From Bolinopsis microptera (lineage: Eukaryota; Ctenophora; Tentaculata; Lobata; Bolinopsidae): a stretch of DNA of 60,000 nucleotides. The position numbers and the translations under genes were made by a program. The stretch covers positions 7,743,983-7,803,982 of the forward strand of contig NC_087077.1 of assembly GCF_026151205.1 (NCBI RefSeq). Reading direction: 5' to 3'. The notes beneath the pieces were generated by a model that was not told the origin of the DNA, made no database searches, and was given only the letters and a program-made list of their open reading frames with translations. This document shows, in pieces, positions 1 through 11,700 of this stretch. Position 1 is the stretch's first letter, and each line of letters starts with the position of its first letter.

Positions 1-701
1 ACAGTTGGACTTAGAATGAATGAAGGGAAAACCAAATTCATTACTCAGAACATCGAGAACCCTGATACCATCAAGTCCCTGGGTAACAGTACAATAGAGC
101 ATGTGGAAGACTTCACTTATCTGGGTTCTAGAATCAGAGACAGTGAGAGTGATATCAGGGTTAGGAAAGGAAGAGCATGGGGAGCATGCCACACACTCAA
201 AAAACTTTGGAATTCTAAGCTTAGAAAGTCTATCAAGATCAGAGTGTTTACAGCACTAGTGGAGTCGGTGCTACTGTACGGTTCCGAGACTTGGACAATG
301 ACGAAAAGGCTAGAGAAGATGGTTGATGGTTGCTATACGCGAATGTTAAGAATGGCCCTTAACATCAACCAATATCGAGACCATGTCAGCAACCACAGCC
401 TGTACGGTGATCTTCCCAAAGTCAGCTCCAAGATAACCCAACGAAGGCTCAGACTTGCAGGTCATGCTCACCGACATCCGGAGCTGACACTGAACAAACT
501 GATCCTCTGGAAGCCAAGTCATGGGCATACTAACAGGGGGCGACCTCATTTAACACTACTAGATAACCTAAAAGCAGATACTGGGCTGAAGTCAGTAGAT
601 GAGATAGCTAGACTGATGGAGGACAGAAAGCTGTGGAGAACTGTTGTCCATGGATCTCGGGAATACCACCCGCCTTAAGTCAGTCAAGTCAGTAAGTCAG
701 T
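1..701 (+). mobile_element. LINE 3' end, copy 1 (RT C-terminal region plus tail)
   Basis: The open frame runs in from the window edge and ends at 678 (220 residues from the Met at 16). It is the part of a LINE ORF2 protein after the RT palm. Visible blocks are a YLGSRI-type thumb motif, then LLYGSETWT, then CYTRMLRMALN, then RRLRLAGHAHRHPE, then RGRPHLTLLDNL. This order is typical of RTE-like LINE ORF2 C-termini; the clade is inferred from memory of the family. The catalytic RT and endonuclease lie upstream of the window or are lost. After the stop the sequence passes into short AGTCA-type repeats (about 676-701), like the microsatellite-like tail of these elements. A second, broken copy lies at 45891-46402 and ends in the same way. 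Confidence 0.8.
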
Positions 702-2598
702 GTTTTTCTTAGCTATAATAAGTTAAAGGATTTCACTATTTTAAATAATAACAAGTATTGCGCCCGTTGTTTCGTTTTGGCGGACGCTAGATTTCCATTC
801 ACTATAACCTTAATAATATTAATAGTTAATAGTTAACAGTACTTTATTTACAGTATGTACCGTCTTCAGACGGTAAATAGTCGACGTTTTAATATATAAT
901 ACATATATTATATATAATATAATTTACAATATATGCAACCTAACTTACTGTATTGTATAGTAATATAGTATGTTAAACTACTATTCCGATCCGGATAATA
1001 TTACGTTATTATTTAATTTGATAAAAGCGTCTAGACTAAATTTTAATGCAGTTTAAAACGTCTCACATATTGCGCCTAACAATAAATGTAACCGATTTTT
1101 AGTGATACTTGCTGGTCAGCACGTCACAGCTGATACACTGTCACGCGAATATGCAGTCTGTAAAGTATGTGGACTATGTGAAATATGTGTAAAGTATTTA
1201 GACTTACGTATAATGTGGCTCACTCAAACTGATATACTGTACTCAGTACTGGTACCCTCGTAAATTGTCATACAATAACGGAACTAACTAACTACCATTG
1301 CCACACATCTGCATACACGTCATCAATAGTTAACGCGGTTTTTTGGCACACCCTGTATGTTGATAACTGGTGCTATTTTTAGACTATTTAGTGGTTGTAT
1401 ACTTTCAACGTTACTATAATATTATAACAAAATATTGGAGCAAGCTTTTTGTTGGCAAAGAAAGGATTTTGTAAATTTTCAAGATATAATTATGCTTCAT
1501 TTCATCAGACCTAATATGTCTCACGTTAAATGGCATACGTAATGAGGTTACTGTATACTAGAAATTAGGATGTACGTGTAAATTGTAAGGCTGTGTCTGT
1601 GCTTTATTATTACCACACTTCCTCATAATATATTGATGTGATACACAATACAAACATTAACATTTAACACGTACAGTTTGACGGCAATTCCTCAATCGTG
1701 TTCAGAGACTATAATATATTATATCCTAGAAATGATAGTTTCCTAATCAAATCCAAGTTAAAGTAAACGTTAAAGTGAATTAAAAAGCTGGTGCAGGCAA
1801 TCATAAAGCTGACCAACAGTATGAGTTAAATTCGTCCTGGTTGGTAACTGGTGCTATTTTTATACAGTGCTGGGCAACACAGCTACACTTGTGTAATGTG
1901 TATAACTTCTAACATGATATATAATGTACAGATACAATGATGGGGAATAACTATCACAACACCTTTCAACTATGTCAAATTGAGTAAACTTTGAATCTGA
2001 GGAATACTAACAAATTGTACATTACATCATACCATTTACCATTATAATACATGATATTTCTTTAAACGTCTACAAATACAGAAAAAAAATGTAAGACCAT
2101 CTAAATATTTTGTACTAGAAATAAAAATATTCGGATGGCGATGTGCAATGTTTCCTAAATACACGTTCCTAGTGAGGGTCACCTGTGTGTAATGTGTTTT
2201 CATTTTACTGTTATTTCAATGCGGTATAAGTCCACGTTATCTATACTTTAAAACACAGTACGGTAATGTATGCAGCAATAATGACAGTGCGGTAATAATT
2301 AGACACGTCTTACAACTAACAATTTAGTGCTGGGGTTTTTTAAGTATTTTCAAAGTGATGATATTTTTGGTGTAGCCGTGATACGAGTCACAGAATGTGG
2401 TTTTTTAATATATTCGGAAGGCTGATGTCATCGTTGTTACTGTTTCGTTTAACAAGTCCAAACTTCCAAGGGACTGGAGTAATTTTGAGAAAAACACCAC
2501 CTTGGATTGTAGTTGAATTTAAAATCATCCAGGAAAAAGGGCTGGTCATAAAAAATGTACTAAAAACATATTGCGAAATATATATACCGCAAACTTAC
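702..2598. other. AT-rich non-coding stretch, probably intron of the SLC35E1-like gene
   Basis: I see no supported exon on either strand. It lies directly after a good donor of the minus-strand transporter gene (exon 5 ends at 2599), so most of it is probably that gene's next intron, into which the LINE fragment at 1-701 has inserted. The missing transporter exons, including the conserved NATKR-type region, were looked for on the minus strand and not found. Confidence 0.5.
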
Positions 2599-4234
2599 TT
2601 TTTTAGCGTAAACACTAAGTAGGGCAGTGGACATGGTGGAGAGCAGCGCACAGACCAGTCCTGACAAATCAAACAACACCTCTGTAAAGGAGGATATCAC
2701 CACTCCACTTATTATCATCAACAGGGAGAAATATATCTGAAATTATAAGTGAGAGCTTGGAAATAGGATAATTAGCGTTTGTGTTCTCACAAAAAAATAC
2801 CAATTTAGTGGCATTTTTGATGATGTAACTCTAGACTTTAATTACACTTTAAAAAACTTATGTTAACTGTGTAGTGTGTACTGTGTATTATGAAGCCAAA
2901 ATAACGCCTAAATAGTAAATATTGGTATCTGTAACAACCTTCATTACCATACTCCTGTAGCACACTGTAGATATTAGCCACGGGTACAGTCCACCACGTG
3001 GATATTTAAACACATTTTAATGGAACTATAAATAGACAATAACGACCTTGTTTCGCCTAAACTCCCTGCACATTTACCATCATCCACCTTGTTAAATGGC
3101 ACTTCATCACACCTTGTCAAAGTTCTCTGTCTGTTATTACCTAATTTGCCTTGTTGCATTTAGCCCCACCCCTCATTATAGCTAGTCATTACTCAGCAAC
3201 TGTAACAACGTATTTTGAAGACATATTAAATTTTGGAAAAGTAAAGTTAAAACTTACTGCGACCGAATGTCTTTGTCCTAACATTACTCTTGAAAACAGT
3301 ACAGAGAATATCGGTAATGAGGCCTGTGGATTGTGAATGATGATCTTAGGTTATTTGTAAAAATAATTATAATGTACAATGTACATGCTATATTATTATA
3401 TGAATAACGTTTCCCAACTTGGGCCTTTGTGAATTCAAAATTTAAACTCACAATTACAACAAATAATTACAGATCCAGTGAAAGACTGAGTAAATCTGCC
3501 AATCGTTCTATTATTCTATAATCGTTCTATTATTCTATAATACCTTTATTGTATTAGAGTAAGATACTGGAACGTTTCCTATGCTAACTGTCGCGAAAAA
3601 TACAGCAGACACTTTTCCAAATGAGAGGGGTAAAATTCCCGTTATAAATAAACCTGAAATTGATGTTTGAGATGATGATAAAATAATTAAATTATCCTGA
3701 AACAGAAATGGACAAAAATCGTATTACCAATTATTGTGATGCTAACAATCAAACTTTTCTCAGTTTACAAATATTTCAGGATTACCACAAATCAAAATCG
3801 TCATTTACCTTTAGATAGAATAAAAGCTCCACGAACATTCATATATTTCAATAGAGGGAACGTTAGAAGAGCACAGCCCAGAAATTGTACAACAGTAAGG
3901 GTGAGCGGAAATGGAAAGACTGTCAGGCATCTGAAAATTGAGGATGACGACTAAAGATAAAGTTTTAAATAGACGAATGAAATGAAACATAATTAGATAA
4001 GCATAGAACAAAATAAATCTTCATTGACATTAATATAAGTAAAACTAGACCCAAAAGTAATACTTACTTTTTAAGAGCGATGTTACTGAAAGCAGAAGAG
4101 CAGTACCAAAAGCCACAAATCAATAACAATTTGATTATTAAATAATAAGGTGATTTAGGTTCTAGCTTTGTTTTAGTAGATTCTGATGCAAGGTTTTGCA
4201 AATTGAACGATGACGGCGAAGGAGTTATGCTCAT
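2599..4234 (-). CDS. SLC35E1: SLC35E1-like membrane transporter (TPT/nucleotide-sugar family), 3' part missing
   Basis: Multi-exon gene; exons on minus: 4234-4068, 3930-3809, 3653-3544, 3323-3258, 2736-2599. All four internal introns are GT-AG and the phases join (603 nt, 201 codons). The product is a multi-pass solute transporter of the SLC35/triose-phosphate translocator family, expected in Golgi or ER membrane; the substrate cannot be told. Family blocks in order are a first membrane helix ending SNIALKK, then FPFPLTLTVVQFLG, LPLSFGKVSAVFFATVSI, VPVSYSNTIKASLPIFSVL, and IISGVVISSFTEVLFDLSGL. These follow human SLC35E1 closely in order, at moderate identity. The last exon seen ends after VYAKK, so the C-terminal four or so helices lie left of the window. 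I chose the ATG at 4234 because a consensus acceptor (ttttctcttag) ends 1 nt before it. An upstream in-frame ATG at 4252 would lie inside that acceptor. Confidence 0.85.
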
Positions 4235-4252
4235 CCTAAGAGAAAATGTCAT

Positions 4253-5164
4253 TAGTATACAATAAATGAAATGTTCTTCTAAAGCAGTTCCTGATTCTCA
4301 TATCAAATTACAAAAACAGCTAAAAAGTTACTCACTAGAGGAAGGGGGGGGGGGGGGGGGTGGGGGGGTAGGGGGGGTCGACCACCCCCCATCTGAGCAG
4401 CAGAAATGTAACGTGAATTTTGGCAAACATTTTTGTTTCAAATCAATTTCATTAACAATAAAACTTTACTAATTTCCTTAATATTAGTACTTCGGTGAAC
4501 TGAACTCTATTGACCAACTGTTTAAATCAGTTGCATACTAATTTTCCTTGTCAGCATTTCTATACGAAAAACTTACTAATCGTACTGATCAACTCTCAAA
4601 GTCAAGGTGTATTCAAAACGTAAGAAATCGAAAATAAGTTCAAAGTTTAGTAATAAATAGGAAATGATATGGTTTATTAAGCATAGCTGTGGTCAGTTTA
4701 CTATCGCCCTTATCAGATACAAATTTCAAGTGTGGCAGTGCAATTGTTTCATATTCTAGCTGAAACTTGGCTCTCCTTCAAAGTTTTATCCATGTTGGTT
4801 TTGTACCCAATTTTGGGTAAATTTCTATTGATCCCGTTTGATGCGACAAGGAAAAGGCTCTTATCAGGAAAGGAATTATTCAACGTTTTAATTTATCAAC
4901 ATCATATTCATGATCTAAAAATATTTCTAACCAAAATTCAAAACGTAAAAAAATAAATCTGAGGCAAAATTATTGTGCAACAACTAATTATATCCATTCC
5001 ATTGGTCTCGATGTGATGAGAAAAGAAAATTTTTTGAGAAAATACAACTTTATTATTTATATGATTCTTGGGAAGGCTACTATTATAAAATTTAAAGCAG
5101 CTAATAATTTAATTAATTATTAACCGTCCCTTCAAGTGGGGAACAGTATACTCTTAACACTCCT
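4253..5164. other. Non-coding, with a long G tract
   Basis: No supported gene. About 4343-4379 is almost pure G on plus, broken by a few T and A and followed by a short C run. It is a candidate G-quadruplex or slippage site, and its length may be unreliable. A 74-codon ORF at 4732-4956 has no recognisable motif. Confidence 0.4.
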
Positions 5165-5431
5165 ATGTCTATGTATGAAGAGTATTCTCGTTCTTCCAGG
5201 AAACCAATGATGTTTATTATCAATAAACCGGATCCCCCAGACAACCATAACACGAGGTCAACGAAAATATGGAATATAATAACCCCTAACTTTAAAATCT
5301 TTGATTATTCTGTTAGTATTTCTTGCCTGAAATCCAGACTGAAATCTTCACTACTTGCCAACCAGCATTGTCATGCCGTGTATGACTGGACATATAAAGA
5401 TTTTGATATTTGTAACCTTAAAATTTCGTAG
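5165..5431 (+). pseudogene. Possible decayed LINE ORF2 C-terminus
   Basis: An 88-codon frame whose second half (TKIWNIITPNFK, then SISCLKSRLKSSLL) resembles the extreme C-terminus of CR1/L2-type ORF2 proteins, which have a WN-x-LP-like block followed by an S-x-FK-x-L-x-x-LL block. No upstream RT is recognisable. This is weak pattern similarity only; it could be chance. Confidence 0.3.
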
Positions 5432-7230
5432 GCTCCTGCAGGGATTCCACCTGACCTCCAAAATTTCATGACCAAATCGACTTACTCTGCCAGCGTATTC
5501 CTCTGTCAAGTTAAATGTGATGTGTGAGTGAGTAAGTGTAGTGTAAAGAGATCCTAATATGCAATTATTATTTTGCTTCTAAAATTCTCTGATAATTAAT
5601 AATATATCGTGACATGTAATTGTAAGATAACAAACCTCGCGCGCGCGGCGCTTACATCTGCACCTGAGAATCTCTCAGCAATGTGTGGCTGTCTGCGCGG
5701 CGGGCTGTGTATTGTGTATATAGCTGAATTTAAATTTAGATTTATTTGTAAATGTATAATAATATTAAATATGTATTGATTGTTTTGTGGTAAATAAAAA
5801 TTTTGTTTTACTAAAAAATTTTGTTTTACTATCCAATTTGAATTCTAATAAAGACCCTAAGCATTATGATCAAATTTTTAGTACAATAGTTATATCAGGG
5901 TTGACATCTACATGATTAATATTATAACCCAATATTCATTTTTTTCTCCCCTAAATTTAAACCCCCGGCCCCCACTTAGACATTTAGCCATGATTTAGTA
6001 TTGAACACCCAAAATACTTACCGTCCTTAATAATTGTAAGACCATTAACAAAGACCATTTGTTACAAAATAGCTGCTAGAATAGTACATGCCAAATATTC
6101 CCTCTTACACCCACAAATTATAATGCCTTCCTATCAACGCCTCTAATTTGGTCATTAATCAACCAGACTAGCGTTCTGGTGTGTTCAAAAGCTACCAGCC
6201 AGTACATTCCTTGCCCTGCTAGTTGATTGTCAAAAAACCATACAGCTCAGAACAAATGGCAATTTACCACTAAGAGCATTATATGTTTTCATTTGTTTAA
6301 ACTTTATGCTGTAAAATGTGCTAAAACTTTGATTATTTGTTTAATTGATTATTTGTTTAATTGACTAGGAAAACTACTGATCTCGAAGTTTTTGTTTGTC
6401 TTAAGTAACGTTTTGTTTGCTTTTTCAATGTGGTTCTTGAAAAAAAGGCAGGAAGATTGTAGGAAATAAGTAATAAGATTTGGATTTATGAGGTGGCCAA
6501 ACGTTCCAACAGTGACAGCATTAAGCTACTCTTTCACAATACTTGAAAACTGGCCACGGGCCTAAATATTACATATCAATCAATTACAATTCATTAACAT
6601 TACTAATATTTAAAACTATCGAAAATATTCAAGAAAGTATTCTCTAGCCAAAGGGCTCAATATTTAAATCTAAATCTTCAATATTGTCTGGTTTATATCG
6701 CAACTTGGGCCCTCTGTCCCCCCCTTATCGAAATAACTCTTTCACAATACTCGATGATGTAACAAAATGACATGTGTTTGACAAGTGGATGAAAAAATAG
6801 ATTTCCGATGTAACAATAAGTTTTGAAGCGAATCACCAATGTTTGTGTGATTTTAACAGAACAAGTCAAATAATAACCCCAAACCCGGTGTTCAAGTTCC
6901 ATTGTAGCATCAGCTGATAAACCCATGGCTGATTATCTTAGTTCAGCACTGAATTACAACAAGCTAATTCAGGATTTAAAAAATAAATTCATTAAGTTTT
7001 GTTTCATTGAGAAAAAAAATGTCTTGTTTCATTGATTAAATTTACATTCAGGAAGCAAAACAGTTTACGCCATGTGGGATGCTGTTAAACATTTTAAATT
7101 AAGGGCTCGATGGTGCTGATTGTCGAGTACCAAAAGTTTGAAATTCAATAGTGAATAATGGATGCAAGTGGAACTGAGAGGAGACAAAATATATAACTGA
7201 TAAGTAAGTTTTTCACAAGATACAAATATT
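5432..7230. other. Non-coding, AT-rich
   Basis: I see no gene. A short CpG-rich patch (about 5638-5705, CGCGCGCGCGGCG) stands out from the AT-rich surroundings and resembles the GC-rich hairpin pieces in the MITE clusters. Confidence 0.4.
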
Positions 7231-7238
7231 TGTCATAC

Positions 7239-7327
7239 TTGTCATATGTTGTATGACCCGCCGCGCACGAAGTGCGCGGCTCCCCCTGTATCGTCAGGAC
7301 GACCGTGGGGATCGCAACGTGATACAA
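7239..7327 (-). mobile_element. MITE family 1, 89 bp, 8-bp TSD
   Basis: Ends read TTGTCATATGTTG and (reversed) TTGTATCACGTTG, an imperfect terminal inverted repeat. The copy is flanked by a perfect 8-bp duplication TGTCATAC (7231-7238 and 7328-7335). It contains the GC-rich hairpin GCCGCGCAC-TTC-GTGCGCGGC. Length class and 8-bp duplication fit a hAT-type non-autonomous element. Other copies are at 18240-18342, 33984-34086 and 58336-58437. Confidence 0.8.
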
Positions 7328-7337
7328 TGTCATACCA

Positions 7338-7409
7338 CATACGTTGATTGACCCGCCGCGCAAGAAGTGCGCGGCTCCCCCTGTATCGTGGGGGTCGCAA
7401 CGTGATATA
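7338..7409 (-). mobile_element. MITE family 1, second adjacent copy, shortened
   Basis: Starts close after the previous copy with CATACGTTGATTGACCCGCC and ends GTCGCAACGTGATAT. The GC-rich hairpin is present with one change, but the segment holding the other hairpin is missing, so it is shorter than the 103-bp form. Confidence 0.6.
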
Positions 7410-7475
7410 AACAAATATATGTCATAATATAATGTACGCATTATAAACATGAAACGAAACACTGCGTAAAATTAA

Positions 7476-7559
7476 TTACCTGGGGACCCCAGGCTATTAT
7501 GTTCATAAACATAAAAAATATAGATTCGGCGGAATGACAGGCTGAGCGCCGCCCAGTAA
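7476..7559 (+). mobile_element. MITE family 2, 84 bp
   Basis: Starts TTACCTGGGGACCCCAGG and ends GCGCCGCCCAGTAA. It is the same family as 19282-19355 and 19024-19100. Flanking octamers AAAATTAA and GAAATTAG match at 6 of 8 positions, consistent with an aged 8-bp duplication. Confidence 0.7.
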
Positions 7560-7618
7560 GAAATTAGTAAAAGATTGGTGCAGACGCCAGACATGGTTAA
7601 GTTCTGTACTACTAAAAC

Positions 7619-7737
7619 TTGACCATTGTTAATGCCTTAATGGTCTGGCCCAGCGCGCGCTACTTCGTAGCACTTGCAATCGAGAAGAAAGCGGCGCGCG
7701 CTACTTCGAAGAAATTTAGACGAGTAACATCCGTCAA
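7619..7737 (+). mobile_element. MITE family 3, 119 bp
   Basis: Starts TTGACCATTGTTAATG and ends GTAACATCCGTCAA, an imperfect terminal inverted repeat. Inside are paired GC-rich blocks (GGCGCGCGCTACTTCG). Copies at 18467-18578 and 18810-18961 have perfect 8-bp duplications; here the flanks ACTAAAAC and GATAAAAC match at 6 of 8. Confidence 0.7.
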
Positions 7738-7780
7738 GATAAAACGCAATCATTATATTATGCGAAACCGGATGCTTACA

Positions 7781-7857
7781 TGAGGACCCCAGACTATTAT
7801 ATTTATGCTCATAATCACCGAATGGTAAAACCGGATAAACGTAAACCGCCCAGTAAA
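7781..7857 (+). mobile_element. Diverged MITE family 2 copy
   Basis: TGAGGACCCCAGACTATTAT near the left and CCGCCCAGTAAAA at the right follow family 2 end to end but with many changes in the middle. Confidence 0.4.
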
Positions 7858-8070
7858 ACCGAGCGTGCTAAATCACTCTACAGTCGATCTTCGAGATAGT
7901 TCTAAAAGGACCCCCAACAGTTGTAATTAACTTCAATCGATGTATTTTCGAACGCTGATTCCGAATCACCCCCATTACATAAGGGTAAACTGCTCCCCTG
8001 ACGAGATATTGGCGAAAAACTGTCTCGATCACGTGATATGACCGTATAAGGAAGTTAGTCTAATTTCTCG

Positions 8071-8085
8071 TTAGGGTTAGGGTTT
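8071..8085 (+). repeat. Interstitial telomere-like TTAGGG repeat, left
   Basis: Two TTAGGG units plus a partial third, 13 bp before the left target-site duplication of LINE A. A matching tract lies just outside the right duplication at 18123-18142, so the original locus had telomere-like units on both sides of the insertion point. Confidence 0.7.
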
Positions 8086-8097
8086 CAGCACATGCTT

Positions 8098-8108
8098 TTG
8101 CTAAGGAT
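8098..8108 (+). repeat. Left target-site duplication of LINE A
   Basis: TTGCTAAGGAT, repeated exactly at 18111-18121. The two copies bracket the whole 8109-18110 block. Confidence 0.85.
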
Positions 8109-8734
8109 GATGATGAAAATCTAAATATTATAGGCTACAATGAGCATTTTAGTAACAAATAGTATGAAAGATCTAAAATTTAAAAAATAAAAACCCTAAA
8201 AATATTTACACCCCAAGTTAAAAATATAAATACTTTATTTTTAAAAACACTATCAAATAAGGTGGTTGATCAGTCACTTGTGTCATTACGACGACGTCGT
8301 TATATCAAGTCAAAATATTCCCCAAAATAATTTAAAGACGATTCCCGATCAAAAACGTTTTTGGTAGAAAAAGTTTTTCGAGTTACATAAATATCAATGG
8401 AGATGCAATTTTATAGATAAAATCAATAAAGCTTAAAAGTGAAGCCCAAAACAAAGTAACACACCCAACAATGGTTGAGATGTGATACATCCAAGCAGTC
8501 TAAGTCGACAATAATATCATGTGAGTTAATATAAAACTAGCTCCAATGTTCATGTAACCAGACAGGTTCTACCAATCCGAAGAGTAAAGTAGGTTTCCAT
8601 TCAGTCAGTAGTAAACAGTGTCTAGCACTGGTCGTCCTAAGAGGGACTCCCCATTTATTACAGGCCTGGGTAAGGCCGCGTACATACCAATGGATAGAGC
8701 ATTGGCCGTCTAGTGTAGGGACTAGACTCCCCAG

Positions 8735-11700
8735 CTAGGCGTGGGTGGGCCCTGTAGAAATACAGATCTTCCTTCTTAGCTTGAGGTCATCATTATTCAC
8801 ACATTCACTGCAGATTTGGATGAACTTTGGATCTCTGGAGCAGTTTAGGATCGCCAAGTGTGGAGTACCCAGATCTTCCAGATTGGAGACCTCGTTACCA
8901 ATACTGAGAAGATATGAGGCTTGGTCCCTAAGGTCTTCGTCAACATGACCACAACTAGTCAGTATATGAATTGCAGTTTGTTCTTCATGACCACAGGAGC
9001 AATAGGGAGATGGCCATTTCAGTCTGTCAAGGACAAAAAGAAATGAGTTTAGAAGATTGTTTTTGTAAAACAAGCTCATGACTAGAACCTCAGTTTCTCT
9101 GCTAGTATGATAAGGGAACTTCAGGGGGGTGGTAGACACCACGGGAATTTGAGACCAGCCCTCCATTTGTAACTGGTTCTTAATAGATTCCTGCCATACG
9201 AATTCAGTGAATTGTTTGATAGAGACCTTGGTGTAATGGCAGGCTTTCCTAGAGAGCTCGAACAATTTCGAGGCATCATTCAGTCCAATTATTATTGCAT
9301 CACCTGGCAGAACAGAGTCAGCATGTACTTCAACCTTCCACTTTAGAAATTTCAACACATCCCGCATCTGGCCCAGAATTTTTGTGTTTCCGGATTCTAT
9401 CTCTCTGCATATGAAGTCATGGTGTACATCGATATGTATACTACTGAATACCTTCAGGTAGTGCTTTACCGATATTATTCTGTTTGTAACCCGGAGTGGG
9501 GGTATTCCCAAGATGACCTCTAGTATGGCATTTTGAACATTGAAGACTGCTCCCACAGCAGATTTTGCAACCTTGTACCAAAGTTTGTTCAGTTCCAGCA
9601 TGTTGGCATTAGTTTGCCAGATAAACGAGCCATAGAAGAGGGAGGAAAACATCACAGTTTTGGCCAACCTCACTAGGACCTTTTGGTTCATCCCCCAATT
9701 ACGGTTTGTATACCTGCTCAGACAAACCCAGCGGTAGATTAGCTTGTTGTATACATCCTGGCTGTGCTGCTTGAAGTTCAACTTACTGTCAAGTGTTATA
9801 CCAAGTACTTTGCTGCTGTCTGTGAGATAGATGGTGTTTCCACATAGATCAAAGGATTTGGGAACAGCTGAAGCATCTTGGCATTGGAAACATATAACTT
9901 CTGTTTTATTCACATTACAGTTTATGACCATCCTCCATTGAGAAGTCCATTCCCCTATGAATCCCATCGCCAGCTCTAGGTAAAAGAGACATTCTTCAAG
10001 ATCTTTTCCAGTCACTTTGATGGTTCCATCATCTGCAAATTTGAAGGCCTGAATCTGCTCATACAGTTGACACAGGGTCTCCATGTCGAACACATAAAAT
10101 TTGAAAAGGATTGGTGACAGAACAGAGCCTTGTGGCAGCCCATAATCGAGGCACATCCTAACAGGACCAATGAAACCATTTAGGAGGAGGCTTACCGTCC
10201 TCCCAAAGAGGAAACTATCAATTGTTCTTAGGTAGCATCCATGCACACCAACCTTCCATAGTTTCACTATCAGGCCTTGTTTCCACACCGAGTCAAATGC
10301 TTTTTCGAAGTCAATGAATAGGCAGAGAACGGTCAGTTTTTTCATCATGTCTCCTTTAATTCCAGCTGTTAGCCTGTGCAGATACCTTATAGTGTTTCTA
10401 CCTTTTGAGAAGCCTTCTTGGTTGCTATCAATGAGTCCGATAGTGAAAAGATATGTTTCCAGCCGGCATGCAAGAATCCGTTCAAAGAGTTTGCCTAAAT
10501 ATGAAGAGATTGAGATTGGTCTGTAAGAACCAGGCTTTGCATAACTGCTCTTTCCTTCTTTTTTCAGAAATATTATGTTAGATGCATTCCAAACCCATTT
10601 TCCATTTCTCAGGCAGAGGCTAAAAAGTATACTCAGGGCATGCAATGCGTTTGGACCAAGGTGTTTGAGCATAGATGGATGAACTTGGCAGTTGTCGAAA
10701 CTTCCTGCTGTGGATTTATTTCCCTTAATTATACCAAGGATTTCCCCGTGTGTAACTGGGCAGTAAAGCTTTGAGCTGTGTTGAAAGTTATCCATGGAAT
10801 CAGCAAATGGCTGAAATCCATCCTCTTTGATTTCTGAGTATAGTTTGTTGGTTTCATTATAGAAGTTCTGATCAAATTTATCTATGTTTTCTACAATGTG
10901 CTTACCCATGAAGAATGTCTCAAACAACTCTTTTTCTATTTCTTTATTCTCTGTCATGACTGTCCCATCCTCATTAACCAGAGCTTCCACTTGTTGGTCA
11001 GTTGGAGGCTTAAAAAGTCTGTTGAAGTCTTTCCAGAATTTGTTTGCTTGAGCTACATTTAGATTTTGGGTCTTGTTCACTATAAACTGCTGACATGCTT
11101 GTTTCCTTGTTTCCTCAAAGATTTCTTTTGCTGCTTGAAACCTCTCAAAGGCTTCATCTGTGTTTCTGGTCAGGTAGGTTCCAAGCGCATCCCTTAGTTC
11201 TTTTGATTTAGATGACAGCTCTTTTGTCCAATAGGGCTTACTGTGTTTTGTTACCAGCTTTAGTGAGCAGTTTGCTTTTGTAGCTTCATTTATTGTATCT
11301 TCAATTAGCTTCCATAAGTTGTCAATACTGTTGTCAAAAGCTAAGGATTCGATTGCTTCTGCAGAAAGTGTCTGTTCTATATCACTAGTCCAGTCGTCCC
11401 AGTTCATGGAGGATAGATCCAGTTTCTTTTCCGATTTTTTGGCATCTCTGGGACATCTGGGGTTGATAGTTATTGTCACAGGAACATGACCCCTTACTGG
11501 GGCTCCACTGTACAGAATGGCTTTGTCATCAGTGAAAGGAGTGCCCAGATTGTAGTCTAGGTCATTCGATGTAATGAAGAAATCAATGAGGCTGCTACCA
11601 TTTTTTGATAGAAAGGTCCTAGATGAAGGAGCATGAACACTAAACTTTGACCAGTCTAGACATTCCTCAAGGCACTTACCATATTTGTTATTGACTGAGT

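Noticed and set aside
2395-2622. Plus-strand ORF overlapping the transporter exon 5 end
   Set aside because: Shadow of the minus-strand exon and its intron.
4732-4956. 74-codon ORF with hydrophobic start
   Set aside because: No motif, no splice signals, no neighbour context.
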